This document shows positions 6,611 through 14,767 of a DNA stretch of 64,000 bases, one piece after another (position 1 is the stretch's first letter; the number at the start of each line of letters is the position of its first letter). The stretch lies in the NCBI RefSeq assembly GCF_000768345.1, contig NZ_AVPS01000006.1, positions 1 through 64,000 of the forward strand, in the 5' to 3' direction. The notes beneath the pieces are model-generated. The model was not told the origin of the DNA, did no database searches, and saw only the letters and a program-made list of their open reading frames with translations. A program made the translations under genes and the position numbers. The stretch is from Lysobacter concretionis Ko07 = DSM 16239 (lineage in GTDB: Bacteria > Pseudomonadota > Gammaproteobacteria > Xanthomonadales > Xanthomonadaceae).

Positions 6611-6930
6611 GGTTGCTGTTGAGAGTTTCATGGCAGCTCGCTGCTTCGGACACCACATCGCAACGTGTCGGCAGGCTCCGGTTACTTCATCGCACACGGG
6701 CTCTGCGCCTTCGCTTGGCACGGGCTTCGGCCGCTCGTTCTTCGGCTGGGTTCTCGGGTGCGTTCGCACCGACTTGCCTGACTTCGGCAAGGGGCTGCGC
6801 TTGTGGCTCCTGGCTTCTTCACTTTCCCGCTTCGGCGGCATCAACAACATCGCATCTGGTACTGTTTCGGTTGGTGGCGGTGGTCTTTGGGCGGTTTCTG
6901 GCAAGTTCGTCCATCGTCCGGAGCAGCACC
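6611..6930. repeat. repeated cassette family, copy 3
   Basis: The minus-strand 31-codon frame runs from the ATG at 6914 to a stop at 6819 (begins MDELARNRP, ends DAAEAGK). A two-base deletion near 6698 relative to copies 1 and 4 joins the downstream minus-strand frames into a 99-codon frame (6605-6904) that ends at the core TTA and has only a TTG start. No assigned function. Confidence 0.8.
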
Positions 6931-6990
6931 GCCTAACAATTCATTCAAGCCGAAGCCACTTCGTGGCTCGGCTTAATTCCGGCGTTAGGC
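6931..6990 (+). other. attC site, short type
   Basis: Runs from GCCTAAC (6931-6937) to GTTAGGC (6984-6990), hairpin GCCACTTCGTGGC. The last complete attC of the array. Confidence 0.92.
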
Positions 6991-7316
6991 GGTTGCTGTT
7001 GAGAGTTTCATGGCGGCTCGCTGCTTCGGACACCGCATCGCAACGTGTCGGCCGGCTCCGGTTACTTCATCGCACACACTGGCTCTGCGCCTTCGCTTGG
7101 CACGGGCTTCGGCCGCTCGTTCTTCGGCTGGGTTCTCGGGTGCGTTCGCACCGGGTTGCCTGACTTCGGCAACGGGTTGCGCTTGTGGTTCCTCGCGTCT
7201 TCACTTTCCGACTTCGGCGGCATCAGCAACATCGCATCTGGTACTGTCTCGGCTGGCGGCAGTGTTGTGGGGCTGGTATCTGGCAAGTTCGTCCAGGTAC
7301 CGGGGGCAGCACCGCC
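6991..7316. repeat. repeated cassette family, copy 4, lacking its attC
   Basis: Begins like the other copies and matches them until GGGGCAGCACCGCC near 7316, where the expected GCCTAAC attC start is replaced by CCTTGAACG. In this copy the start codon of the minus-strand 31-codon frame is also lost (CCTGGACGAAC on the minus strand). The integron ends here. Confidence 0.8.
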
Positions 7317-7484
7317 CTTGAACGTCGCGTCGCGGCGAACCTCGCGACTGATGGTGCTGGGGCCAAGGCCTGGTTGTCCGGAAGTCTTCCGGCTATTTTC
7401 TCAGGCGCGTTTCGGGAGCACGGACTTGAAACCCGGCGGTTTCCCGGCCATACATTGAATCCACCACCACTCAAGGACGAGTCG
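7317..7484. other. integron/core junction and ligase leader
   Basis: Sequence between the decayed last cassette and the ligase start codon. I see no gene, no attC remnant and no mobile-element end. CAAGGACGAG before 7485 holds a weak ribosome-binding site. Confidence 0.5.
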
Positions 7485-8345
7485 ATGAAATTCCCTGCGT
7501 TTTGTTTTCTGTTGTTGTGTCTGGTTTCCGGCGAGTTGTTCGCCGCCGAAGCCACACCTCCCCGGCTGATGCTGGCAACGGGCTATCAGGCCGGCATTGA
7601 CGTCTCCGATTACTGGGTCAGCGAGAAACTGGACGGGGTCAGGGGGCATTGGGACGGGAAGGTGCTGCGCACGCGCGGTGGGCATGTGGTCACCGCACCC
7701 GGCTGGTTTACCGCGAATTGGCCGGCGGTGGCGATGGATGGCGAGTTGTGGATCGGACGGGGCCGCTTCGACGAGGTGAGCGGCATCGTGCGCGCGGAGG
7801 CGGCGGGGGATTCGGCGTGGCGCCGGGTGCGTTTCATGGTGTTCGACCTGCCGGCACATGGAGGTCCATTCGATGCCCGTGTGCATGGCATGCGTTCCCT
7901 GCTGGCCGCGACCGGGGTTGACTGGCTCCGACCGGTACGGCAGTTCCGGGTGGCGGACGCGGATCAGATCGACGCCCGCTTCGATGCGGTGGTTGCGGCC
8001 GGAGGCGAGGGTCTGATGCTGCACCATCGCGATGCGCGCTACGTGGTCGGGCGCAGCGAGGGGCTGCTCAAATACAAGCCGTTTGATGACGCCGAGGCGC
8101 GCGTAGTGGGACATACACCGGGCCAGGGGAAGTACTCGGGCATGCTCGGTGCGCTGATCGTGGAACGACCGGACGGGGTGCGGTTCCGGCTCGGCGGCGG
8201 GTTCACTGATGCGCAGCGCGCAGATCCGCCGCCACTCGGCAGCCATGTCACCTACCGTTACAACGGGTTGACGACAAAAGGGCTGCCGCGGTTCGCCCGC
8301 TTCCTGCGCGTCCGCCACCGGTTGCCGCCACCCGATCCGCAGTGA
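7485..8345 (+). CDS. periplasmic ATP-dependent DNA ligase (LigE type), 286 aa
   Basis: Seals nicks in duplex DNA through a ligase-adenylate intermediate. Motif I is KLDGVR at residues 48-53 (Lys48 is the AMP acceptor), motif III DGELWIGRG at 85-93, IIIa FMVFD at 117-121, IV EGLML at 175-179 and V LLKYKP at 194-199. An OB-fold domain follows to about residue 278. Residues 1-21 form a signal peptide (CFLLLCLVSGELFAAEA), so the enzyme should be exported. This is the minimal two-domain form known as LigE or Lig B-type in Proteobacteria. The family is thought to act on DNA outside the cytoplasm, for example on incoming DNA. It stands alone, between the integron end and pyrB on the opposite strand. 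Confidence 0.9.
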   Translation: MKFPAFCFLLLCLVSGELFAAEATPPRLMLATGYQAGIDVSDYWVSEKLDGVRGHWDGKVLRTRGGHVVTAPGWFTANWPAVAMDGELWIGRGRFDEVSGIVRAEAAGDSAWRRVRFMVFDLPAHGGPFDARVHGMRSLLAATGVDWLRPVRQFRVADADQIDARFDAVVAAGGEGLMLHHRDARYVVGRSEGLLKYKPFDDAEARVVGHTPGQGKYSGMLGALIVERPDGVRFRLGGGFTDAQRADPPPLGSHVTYRYNGLTTKGLPRFARFLRVRHRLPPPDPQ

Positions 8346-8365
8346 CCTGCGCCAAGACCTCGTAT

Positions 8366-9301
8366 TTATCCGGCCAACAGGGTTTCCAGCACCGCCATGC
8401 GGACGGCGACGCCATTGCGCACCTGCTGCAGCACCCGCGACTGCGGGCCGTCGGCGACCTCATCGGTGATCTCGATACCGCGGTTGATCGGGCCGGGATG
8501 CATGACGACGGCGTCGGGCGCGGCGCGGCGCAAGCGGTTGGCGGTGAGGCCGTAGTCGTGGTGGTAGTCGTCCAGCGAGGCGACCAGGCCTTCCTCCATG
8601 CGTTCGCGCTGCAGGCGCAGCGTCATCACCGCATCGACGCCGTCGAGCGCGGCATCGAGGTCGGCGACGACCGTGCAGCCATCCAGGGTGCCGTCGTCGG
8701 GCAGCAACGTGCGCGGGGCGCAGACGCGGATTTCGCCTGCGCCCAGGGTGTGCAGGGCGTGCAGGTCCGAGCGCGCTACCCGCGAATGTTTCACATCGCC
8801 GACGATCAGGACCTTGAGCTTGCTGAAGTCGTCGCCCTTGGCCTGGCGCAGGGTCAGCATGTCAAGCAGGCCCTGGGTCGGGTGCGCGCTGCGGCCGTCG
8901 CCGGCATTGATCAACGCACTGCCGGGGTTGGCGGCAGCGGCCAGCGCAGCCACCGCACCGTTCTGGTCGTGCCGCACCACGAAGCCGCGAACGCCCATCG
9001 CCTCGATGGTTTTCAGGGTGTCCTGTGCGGTCTCGCCCTTGCGGGTGGACGAGGTCGACACGTCGAAGTTGAGCACGTCGGCACCCAGTCGCTGCGCCGC
9101 CAGCTGGAAGCTCAGGCGGGTGCGCGTGGAGGCCTCGAAGAACAGCGTGCAGATGCCGGTGCCGGCGAGCGCCTGGCGGTTGTCGCGCCCCTCGGCGTAG
9201 CGCTGGGCCAGATCCAGCAAGGCGACCAGTTGCGTACGCGGCAGGTGTTCGAGCGTCAGCAAATGCTGCAACGGCAGGGCGGTGTCGGCGTGATGGCTCA
9301 T
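8366..9301 (-). CDS. pyrB: aspartate carbamoyltransferase catalytic subunit, 311 aa
   Basis: Condenses carbamoyl phosphate with aspartate in the first committed step of pyrimidine synthesis. The carbamoyl-phosphate signature FFEASTRTRLSF is at residues 54-65, a TSSTRKGET segment at about 83-91, HPTQ at 140-143 and MHPGP near 266. The start at 9301 was chosen because the frame upstream overlaps ruvX and the length then matches the family. It lies 16 bases downstream of ruvX and probably forms the last gene of a yqgE-ruvX-pyrB operon, an order common in gammaproteobacteria. No pyrI is adjacent. Confidence 0.96.
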   Translation of the reverse strand: MSHHADTALPLQHLLTLEHLPRTQLVALLDLAQRYAEGRDNRQALAGTGICTLFFEASTRTRLSFQLAAQRLGADVLNFDVSTSSTRKGETAQDTLKTIEAMGVRGFVVRHDQNGAVAALAAAANPGSALINAGDGRSAHPTQGLLDMLTLRQAKGDDFSKLKVLIVGDVKHSRVARSDLHALHTLGAGEIRVCAPRTLLPDDGTLDGCTVVADLDAALDGVDAVMTLRLQRERMEEGLVASLDDYHHDYGLTANRLRRAAPDAVVMHPGPINRGIEITDEVADGPQSRVLQQVRNGVAVRMAVLETLLAG

Positions 9302-9317
9302 GCGGTCCTTTGGCGGA

Positions 9318-9869
9318 TCAGGTCGGTCGATCGGAGGTGGAGCTGCCGGTATCGGACTCCGGCGCAATGCGGCTGATGTCGATGGCATCGTCAGGCGCGG
9401 CGAGCCAGCGCTCGATGATCACCGCGGCAGCCATGGCGTCCAGGGCCTGCGCGTCGCGGCGGCGCTTGCGGCCTTCCGCGCGTTCGCCGGCAAAACGCTG
9501 CGCTGCCTCGATCGAGCTGGAGCGCTCGTCCACCAGCACCACCGGCAACCGGTAGCGCGCATGCAGGTCGCGCGCGAAGGCGTGGGCGCGCTCGCGCGCG
9601 GGCTGGTTGCCGCCGTCGAGGGTGAGCGGATCGCCAACCACCAGGCCATCGGGGCGCCATTCCTTGTGGAGGCGGTCCAGCGTCGTCCAGTCCGGACCGT
9701 GGCCATGCACGTCGATCACCGCCAGCGCACGCGCACGGTGGCCGAACATGCTGCCCACGGCGACACCGATCCGGCGCGCGCCGACATCAAAGCCGAACAC
9801 CGTGCCATCGCGACGGATCGATAGCGGCGGGACCGGATCCTGTGCAGCCGGAGGCACGATGTCGCTCAT
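9318..9869 (-). CDS. ruvX: RuvX/YqgF family nuclease, putative pre-16S rRNA processing, 183 aa
   Basis: An RNase H-fold protein of the YqgF family, described both as a putative Holliday-junction resolvase and as a pre-16S rRNA maturation nuclease. Visible motifs are [14 protein letters not shown] at residues 26-39, [10 protein letters not shown] near 78-87, DERSSS at 114-119 and the C-terminal [13 protein letters not shown] starting at Asp144. The start overlaps the yqgE stop (ATGA), indicating translational coupling. A non-conserved N-terminal extension of about 20 residues and a Ser/Thr-rich C-terminal tail make it longer than typical. Confidence 0.93.
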   Translation of the reverse strand: MSDIVPPAAQDPVPPLSIRRDGTVFGFDVGARRIGVAVGSMFGHRARALAVIDVHGHGPDWTTLDRLHKEWRPDGLVVGDPLTLDGGNQPARERAHAFARDLHARYRLPVVLVDERSSSIEAAQRFAGERAEGRKRRRDAQALDAMAAAVIIERWLAAPDDAIDISRIAPESDTGSSTSDRPT

Positions 9870-10432
9870 GCGCGGCCGGAGTAGGCGGCCAGATGGGCGA
9901 AGTCGACCCCGATGCGACCGGCGGCCGCTTCCCAGCGCGCCTCCAGCGGCAGGCGGAACAACAACTCGGTATCCGGCGGCGCCGTCAGCCAGTCGTTGTC
10001 GGCCAGTTCCTGCTCGAGCTGGCCCGCGCCCCAGCCGGCACAGCCCAGGGTGACCAACGCATTGGCCGGGCCTTCTCCCTCGGCCATCGCCTGGAGGATG
10101 TCGCGGGAGGTGGTCAGGAACAGGTCGTCGGTGATGGCGAGGGTCGAGTCCCATTGCAGACCACCGTCGTGCAGGACGAAGCCCCGCTCCGGATGCACCG
10201 GCCCGCCGGCGAGCACAGTCTGCGTGCGCAACGTTTCGCTGCCGCCCTGGATACCCATTTGCCCGAGTACCTCGCCCAGCGTGTACTCGGACGCGCGGTT
10301 GACGACGATGCCCATCGCGCCATCGGCATCGTGCTGGCAGATCAGCGCGACCGTGCGTGAAAACGCACTTTCCTCCAGCGACGGCAAGGCGATCAGCAAC
10401 TGGTTGGCAAGTGGAGTGGGAGCGGAAATCAT
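9866..10432 (-). CDS. yqgE: YqgE/AlgH family protein (UPF0301), 188 aa
   Basis: A conserved protein of uncertain biochemical role, named AlgH in Pseudomonas. It starts with the characteristic [10 protein letters not shown], followed by [23 protein letters not shown]. Later come [15 protein letters not shown] and a glycine-rich [15 protein letters not shown]. The length is typical. It is the first gene of the yqgE-ruvX-pyrB group and overlaps ruvX by four bases. Divergent from tag. Confidence 0.95.
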   Translation of the reverse strand: MISAPTPLANQLLIALPSLEESAFSRTVALICQHDADGAMGIVVNRASEYTLGEVLGQMGIQGGSETLRTQTVLAGGPVHPERGFVLHDGGLQWDSTLAITDDLFLTTSRDILQAMAEGEGPANALVTLGCAGWGAGQLEQELADNDWLTAPPDTELLFRLPLEARWEAAAGRIGVDFAHLAAYSGRA

Positions 10433-10655
10433 GCCCGCATTCTAGCCCGGGTGCCGTGCAGCCGGCGGCATGAAGCGCGGTGGCAACGCTCCCGACGACT
10501 CCCTCGGCGACGCGGGAGCAAGGCCGGCGCGCGGTAGGATGACGCCCCACCCTGCTCCGGTTCACCGTCGTGCCTTTGCCCTGCCACCGCGACGTTTCCA
10601 GCCGTCCGATACCGCGCCGACGCTGGCGCTGCACCACCGGAGTGCAATAGCCGGC

Positions 10656-11213
10656 ATGTCGGGTTATTGCGACATCGCGCCCGGCCATCCGCTGCATGGG
10701 CCGTATCACGACCATGAATACGGCTTCGTGCAGCGCGGCGAAGCGGTGCTGTTCGAGCGCCTGTTGCTGGAGATCAACCAGGCCGGCCTGAGCTGGGAAA
10801 CCGTGTTGCGCAAACGCGAGAACTTCCGGCAGGCCTATGACGGCTTCGATGTCGACAAGGTCGCCGCCTACGGCGAGGTCGAGCAGGCACGCCTGCTGGC
10901 CGACGCGGGCATCATCCGCAACCGGCTGAAAATCCAGGCCGCGATCCACAACGCGCAGGTCATCCAGCGCCTGCGTGCGTCACACGGCAGCTTTGCCGTC
11001 TGGCTGGATGCCCAGGCCACCCACGACGGCAGCCTTCGCGACAAGGCCGGCTGGGTGGCGCTGTTCAAGCGGACCTTCCGCTTCACTGGCGGCGAGATCA
11101 CCGGCGAGTTCCTCATGAGCCTGGGCTACCTGCCCGGCGCCCACCGCGAGGACTGTCCGGTCTTCGCGCGCACGCTGGCCGCCGGTGCGCCGTGGGCCCG
11201 CCATGCCCGCTGA
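10656..11213 (+). CDS. tag: DNA-3-methyladenine glycosylase I, 185 aa
   Basis: Removes 3-methyladenine from alkylated DNA as the first step of base-excision repair. The zinc-binding residues are visible at both ends: Cys5 and His18 in the YHDHEYG motif, and His163 and Cys167 in HREDC near the C-terminus. The catalytic region is LLLEINQAGLSWETVLRKRENF (Glu39, Trp47). The ATG at 10656 places Cys5 as in known members; the frame stays open upstream but without family similarity. It stands alone, with a remnant gene just downstream. Confidence 0.93.
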   Translation: MSGYCDIAPGHPLHGPYHDHEYGFVQRGEAVLFERLLLEINQAGLSWETVLRKRENFRQAYDGFDVDKVAAYGEVEQARLLADAGIIRNRLKIQAAIHNAQVIQRLRASHGSFAVWLDAQATHDGSLRDKAGWVALFKRTFRFTGGEITGEFLMSLGYLPGAHREDCPVFARTLAAGAPWARHAR

Positions 11214-11476
11214 GGTCGCTGGACTCGTCCAGACCCGTCCCGGACAAGTCCTGCCTGCAGGTGCGCGAGTGGACCTACGGCGACAACGGCCTGCTCACCA
11301 CCACACCTGACGCCTGGCAACCGCTGCACCAGGATATCGAGGGCTACACCCACCAGCCCGGCGTGCGCCATGTGCGACGCCTGCAGCAATACACCATCGC
11401 CAATCCGCCCGCCGTCGGCTCGTCGGTCGCCTACGTGCTGGACATGGTGGTCGAGTCGGAACAGGTCACTCTCTGA
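11192..11476 (+). pseudogene. remnant of a DUF4377 lipoprotein
   Basis: The frame overlaps the end of tag. From about 11246 it carries CLQVREWTYGDN, IEGYTHQPGV and YTIANPPAVGSSVAYVLDMVVE, which follow the order of a DUF4377 domain (as found in META/HslJ-type lipoproteins). A signal peptide, lipobox and N-terminal domain are missing, because tag occupies that space. I read it as a 3' fragment, not a functional gene. A short product starting within tag cannot be excluded. Confidence 0.5.
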
Positions 11477-11512
11477 TCCGGACCGCACATTGCGCCTTCC
11501 GCCAAACGAAAA

Positions 11513-11540
11513 CAGCCGGGTTGATCGCCCGGCTGCTTTT
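11513..11540. terminator. bidirectional intrinsic terminator
   Basis: CAGCCGGG (11513-11520) pairs with CCCGGCTG (11528-11535), followed by CTTTT on the plus strand and preceded by GAAAA, which gives a T-run on the minus strand. It lies between the convergent tag and pilU. Confidence 0.85.
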
Positions 11541-11596
11541 CATCGTGGCTTCCGGGGCGGGATCACTGCCGCCGCCCCGGCCGGGTCACCCCGGGT

Positions 11597-12736
11597 CTAT
11601 CGCGCCTCGGCCACTTCGATGCCGTCCATGCCGGCCGACAGCGTCTTCGCGTCGCCGCCCTGCGCCAGCTTGATGCGCAGGCGCACCTCGTTCTGCGAGT
11701 CGGCATAACGCAGCGCGTCCTCGTAGGTGATCTCGCCGGCCTGGTACAGCTCGAACAACGCCTGGTCGAAGGTGCGCATGCCCAACTGCACCGACTCCTT
11801 CATCACTTCCTTGAGCTTGTGGATCTCGCCATCGCGGATGTAGTCCTGCACCAATGGCGTGCCGAGCAGGATCTCCATCGCCACCCGGCGGCCCTTGCCG
11901 TCCGGGGTCGGAATCAGTTGCTGGGCGATGATCCCCTTGAGGTTCAGCGACAGGTCCATCAGCAACTGGTTGCGCCGGTCCTCCGGGAAGAAGTTGATCA
12001 TCCGGTCCATCGCCTGGTTGGCGTTGTTGGCGTGCAGTGTGCACAGCACCAGGTGGCCGGTTTCGGCGAACGCGATCGCGTGGTCCATGCCCTCGCGGGT
12101 ACGCACCTCGCCGATCATGATCACGTCCGGCGCCTGGCGCAGGGTGTTCTTGAGCGCGTTCTCCCAGCTGTCGGTGTCGATGCCGACCTCGCGCTGGGTG
12201 ATGATGCAGCCCTCGTGCTTGTGCACGAACTCGATCGGGTCCTCGATGGTGATGATGTGGCCGGTCGAGTTCTGGTTGCGGTAGCCGATCATCGCCGCCA
12301 GCGAGGTCGACTTGCCGGTGCCGGTCGCGCCGACGAACAGGATGATGCCGCGCTTGGTCATCGCCAGGGTCTTCAGCACCGGCGGCAGGTTGAGCTCGTC
12401 GATGGTCGGGATCTTGCTCTCGATCCGGCGCAGCACCATGCCAACCTGGTTGCGCTGGTAGAAGCAGCTCACGCGGAACCGGCCGACCCCGGCCAGGCCG
12501 ATCGCGAAGTTGGCCTCGTGGGTCTTCTCGAACTCCTCGCGCTGCATCGGGTTCATCACGTTGAGTACCAGGTCACGGCTCTGCTGCGGCGTGAGCGGGT
12601 TCTGCGTGATCGGCTGCAGGGTGCCGTTGACCTTCATCGACGGCGGCATGCCGGCGGTGATGAACAGGTCGGAAGCCTTCTGGTGCGACATCAGCTTGAG
12701 GAACGAGGTGAAGTCGATGCTTTCTGCGGTGCTCAT
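11597..12736 (-). CDS. pilU: type IV pilus retraction ATPase PilU, 379 aa
   Basis: A hexameric secretion-type ATPase that assists PilT in pilus retraction. Walker A GATGTGKST is at residues 136-144. Downstream are the Asp box (TIEDPIEFVHKHEGC), Walker B (APDVIMIGEVRTRE) and the His box (TLHANNANQ). The start at 12736 gives the conserved MSTAESIDFTSFLKLM beginning. It follows pilT on the same strand with a 67-base gap, the usual pilT-pilU pairing in Xanthomonads and Pseudomonas. The C-terminal region beyond residue 340 distinguishes it from PilT. Confidence 0.96.
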   Translation of the reverse strand: MSTAESIDFTSFLKLMSHQKASDLFITAGMPPSMKVNGTLQPITQNPLTPQQSRDLVLNVMNPMQREEFEKTHEANFAIGLAGVGRFRVSCFYQRNQVGMVLRRIESKIPTIDELNLPPVLKTLAMTKRGIILFVGATGTGKSTSLAAMIGYRNQNSTGHIITIEDPIEFVHKHEGCIITQREVGIDTDSWENALKNTLRQAPDVIMIGEVRTREGMDHAIAFAETGHLVLCTLHANNANQAMDRMINFFPEDRRNQLLMDLSLNLKGIIAQQLIPTPDGKGRRVAMEILLGTPLVQDYIRDGEIHKLKEVMKESVQLGMRTFDQALFELYQAGEITYEDALRYADSQNEVRLRIKLAQGGDAKTLSAGMDGIEVAEAR

Positions 12737-12803
12737 TGCGGTATTCCCCTTGCCACCGGACCCGATGCCCGAGGCGTGCTTCAACAAGGCGTGCTTCTGT
12801 CGA

Positions 12804-13841
12804 TCAGTCGAACAGGCGTTTGTCCTTGGCGTACTCGCGGGCCTGCGGGCGCAGGATCAGGCCGCGCTTCACCAGGTCCTGCAGGTGCTGGTCCAGGGTC
12901 ATCATCCCGGCGTTCTGGCCGGTCTGGATCGCCGAATACATCTGCGCGACCTTGTCCTCGCGGATCAGGTTGCGGATGGCCGGGGTGCCGACCATGATTT
13001 CCCAGGCCGCGGTGCGTCCGCCGCCGACCTTCTTCAGCAGCGCCTGCGAGATCACCGCGCGCAGCGACTCCGACAGCATCGAGCGCACCATCGGCTTCTC
13101 GCCGGCGGGGAACACGTCGATGATGCGGTCCACGGTCTTGGCCGCCGAACTGGTATGCAGCGTGCCGAACACCAGATGCCCGGTTTCCGCGGCGGTCAGC
13201 GCCAGCCGGATCGTCTCCAGGTCGCGCAACTCGCCGACCAGGATGTAGTCCGGGTCCTCACGCAGCGCCGAACGCAGCGCCTCGTTGAAGCCGTGCGTGT
13301 CGCGGTGCACTTCGCGCTGGTTGATCAGGCACTTCTGCGAGGTGTGCACGAACTCGATCGGGTCTTCCACCGACAGGATGTGCGCGTACTCGTTCTTGTT
13401 GATGTGGTCGATCATCGCCGCCAGCGTGGTCGACTTGCCCGAGCCGGTCGGGCCGGTGACCAGGATCAAGCCCTGCGGCTGGTCGATCAGCTCCTTGAAG
13501 ATCCGCGGCGTGCCCAGGTCTTCCAGGGTCAGCACCTCGGACGGAATCGTGCGGAACACCGCGCCCGCGCCACGATTCTGGTTGAACGCGTTGACGCGGA
13601 ACCGCGCCAGGCCGGGGATCTCGAACGAGAAGTCGGTCTCGAGGAATTCCTCGAAGTCGCGGCGTTGCTTGTCCGACATGATGTCGTACACCAGCGCGTG
13701 CACGGTCTTGTGGTCCAGCGCCGGGATGTTGATCCGGCGCACGTCCCCGTCGACCCGGATCATCGGCGGCATGCCGGCCGACAGGTGCAGGTCGGAGGCC
13801 TTGTTCTTTACCGAGAATGCCAATAGTTCGGCGATATCCAT
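12804..13841 (-). CDS. pilT: twitching motility ATPase PilT, 345 aa
   Basis: The principal type IV pilus retraction motor, needed for twitching and DNA uptake. It starts with the typical MDIAELLAFSVKNKASDLHL. Walker A GPTGSGKST is at residues 130-138, Walker B DPDYILVGELRD near 196-207, and the retraction-specific AIRNLIRE motif is present near residue 290. The length matches the family exactly. First gene of the pilT-pilU pair and divergent from yggS; its promoter should lie in 13842-13999. Confidence 0.98.
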   Translation of the reverse strand: MDIAELLAFSVKNKASDLHLSAGMPPMIRVDGDVRRINIPALDHKTVHALVYDIMSDKQRRDFEEFLETDFSFEIPGLARFRVNAFNQNRGAGAVFRTIPSEVLTLEDLGTPRIFKELIDQPQGLILVTGPTGSGKSTTLAAMIDHINKNEYAHILSVEDPIEFVHTSQKCLINQREVHRDTHGFNEALRSALREDPDYILVGELRDLETIRLALTAAETGHLVFGTLHTSSAAKTVDRIIDVFPAGEKPMVRSMLSESLRAVISQALLKKVGGGRTAAWEIMVGTPAIRNLIREDKVAQMYSAIQTGQNAGMMTLDQHLQDLVKRGLILRPQAREYAKDKRLFD

Positions 13842-13999
13842 GCGTGCTCCCCTGCACTGTGGATGGTGGCATCCGGCAACATGCACAACCGTCCCGGACG
13901 ATGCCGGCGCGGCTTGCTGTTGGTACGGATGAGCCCTGAGCGGCAGTATAGCCCCGGATCCGCGCCGCCAATCCAGCCCCCCATCACAGGACCAACGAC

Positions 14000-14683
14000 G
14001 TGCCGACGCATGCCCTGGACGATACCGTCCGAATGCTCGAAAACGCAGCCACCGCCTCGGGCCGGCCAGCGCCGCGGCTGCTCGCGGTCAGCAAGACCCA
14101 GCCGGCGGCGGCCATCGCCGAGCTGGCCGGCCGCGGCCAGCGGGCCTTCGGCGAGAACTACGTGCAGGAAGCGCAGGCCAAGCAGGCCGCACTGGGCCCG
14201 GCGTCGGCCGGGCTGGAATGGCACCTGATCGGCCACCTGCAGTCGAACAAGGCGCGCGATGCCGCCACCGCGTTCGACTGGGTACAGACCCTGGACCGGC
14301 CGAAACTGGTCGGCGCACTCGCCAGGCACCGCGACCCCGCACGCGGCCCGTTGAACGTGCTGATCCAGGTCAACATCGACGACGAGGCCAGCAAGCACGG
14401 CTGCCGCCCCGACCAGATCGACGCGCTGGCCGCGCTGGTCGCCGCCGCGCCGAACCTCCGCCTGCGCGGATTGATGGTGATCCCGACGCCGCACGACGAC
14501 CCGGAACTGGCCCGCCCGGCCTTCCGCCGCACGCGGGTCCTGTTCGAGTCGATGCGGGCGGGATATCCGCATGTCGACACTCTGTCGATGGGGATGAGCG
14601 CCGATGCCGCGATCGCGATCGCCGAGGGCGCGACGATGGTGCGGATCGGCACGGCGCTGTTCGGCGCGCGCTCGCCGGGATAG
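14000..14683 (+). CDS. yggS: YggS/PLPBP family pyridoxal-phosphate homeostasis protein, 227 aa
   Basis: A non-enzymatic pyridoxal-phosphate carrier of the alanine-racemase N-terminal fold that buffers vitamin B6. The PLP-binding lysine is Lys32 in LLAVSKTQP. Also present: FGENYVQEA, WHLIGHLQSNKA, and the C-terminal LSMGMSADAAIAIAEGATMVRIGTALFG phosphate-binding region. Starts with GTG at 14000. Lies upstream of proC in the same direction, a widely conserved neighbourhood. Confidence 0.95.
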   Translation: MPTHALDDTVRMLENAATASGRPAPRLLAVSKTQPAAAIAELAGRGQRAFGENYVQEAQAKQAALGPASAGLEWHLIGHLQSNKARDAATAFDWVQTLDRPKLVGALARHRDPARGPLNVLIQVNIDDEASKHGCRPDQIDALAALVAAAPNLRLRGLMVIPTPHDDPELARPAFRRTRVLFESMRAGYPHVDTLSMGMSADAAIAIAEGATMVRIGTALFGARSPG

Positions 14684-14767
14684 CGGTTTCGCCACGAACA
14701 AGGCTCCGCAGGCACCACGCGGCGCGGACTCTTACACTGGGCGCTGATTCCTATCGAAGGCCCCCAC

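Noticed and set aside
6630..7163. A 177-codon plus-strand protein spanning two repeated cassettes
   Set aside because: It runs through an attC site and depends on a two-base deletion in one copy. Other copies do not keep the frame.
1..7316. CRISPR array
   Set aside because: The repeated units are attC sites with variable hairpins, spaced by genes hundreds of bases long. There are no short uniform repeats with unique spacers of similar length.
10470..10655. N-terminal extension of tag
   Set aside because: The open frame continues upstream, but family similarity and the zinc-binding Cys5 begin at the ATG at 10656.
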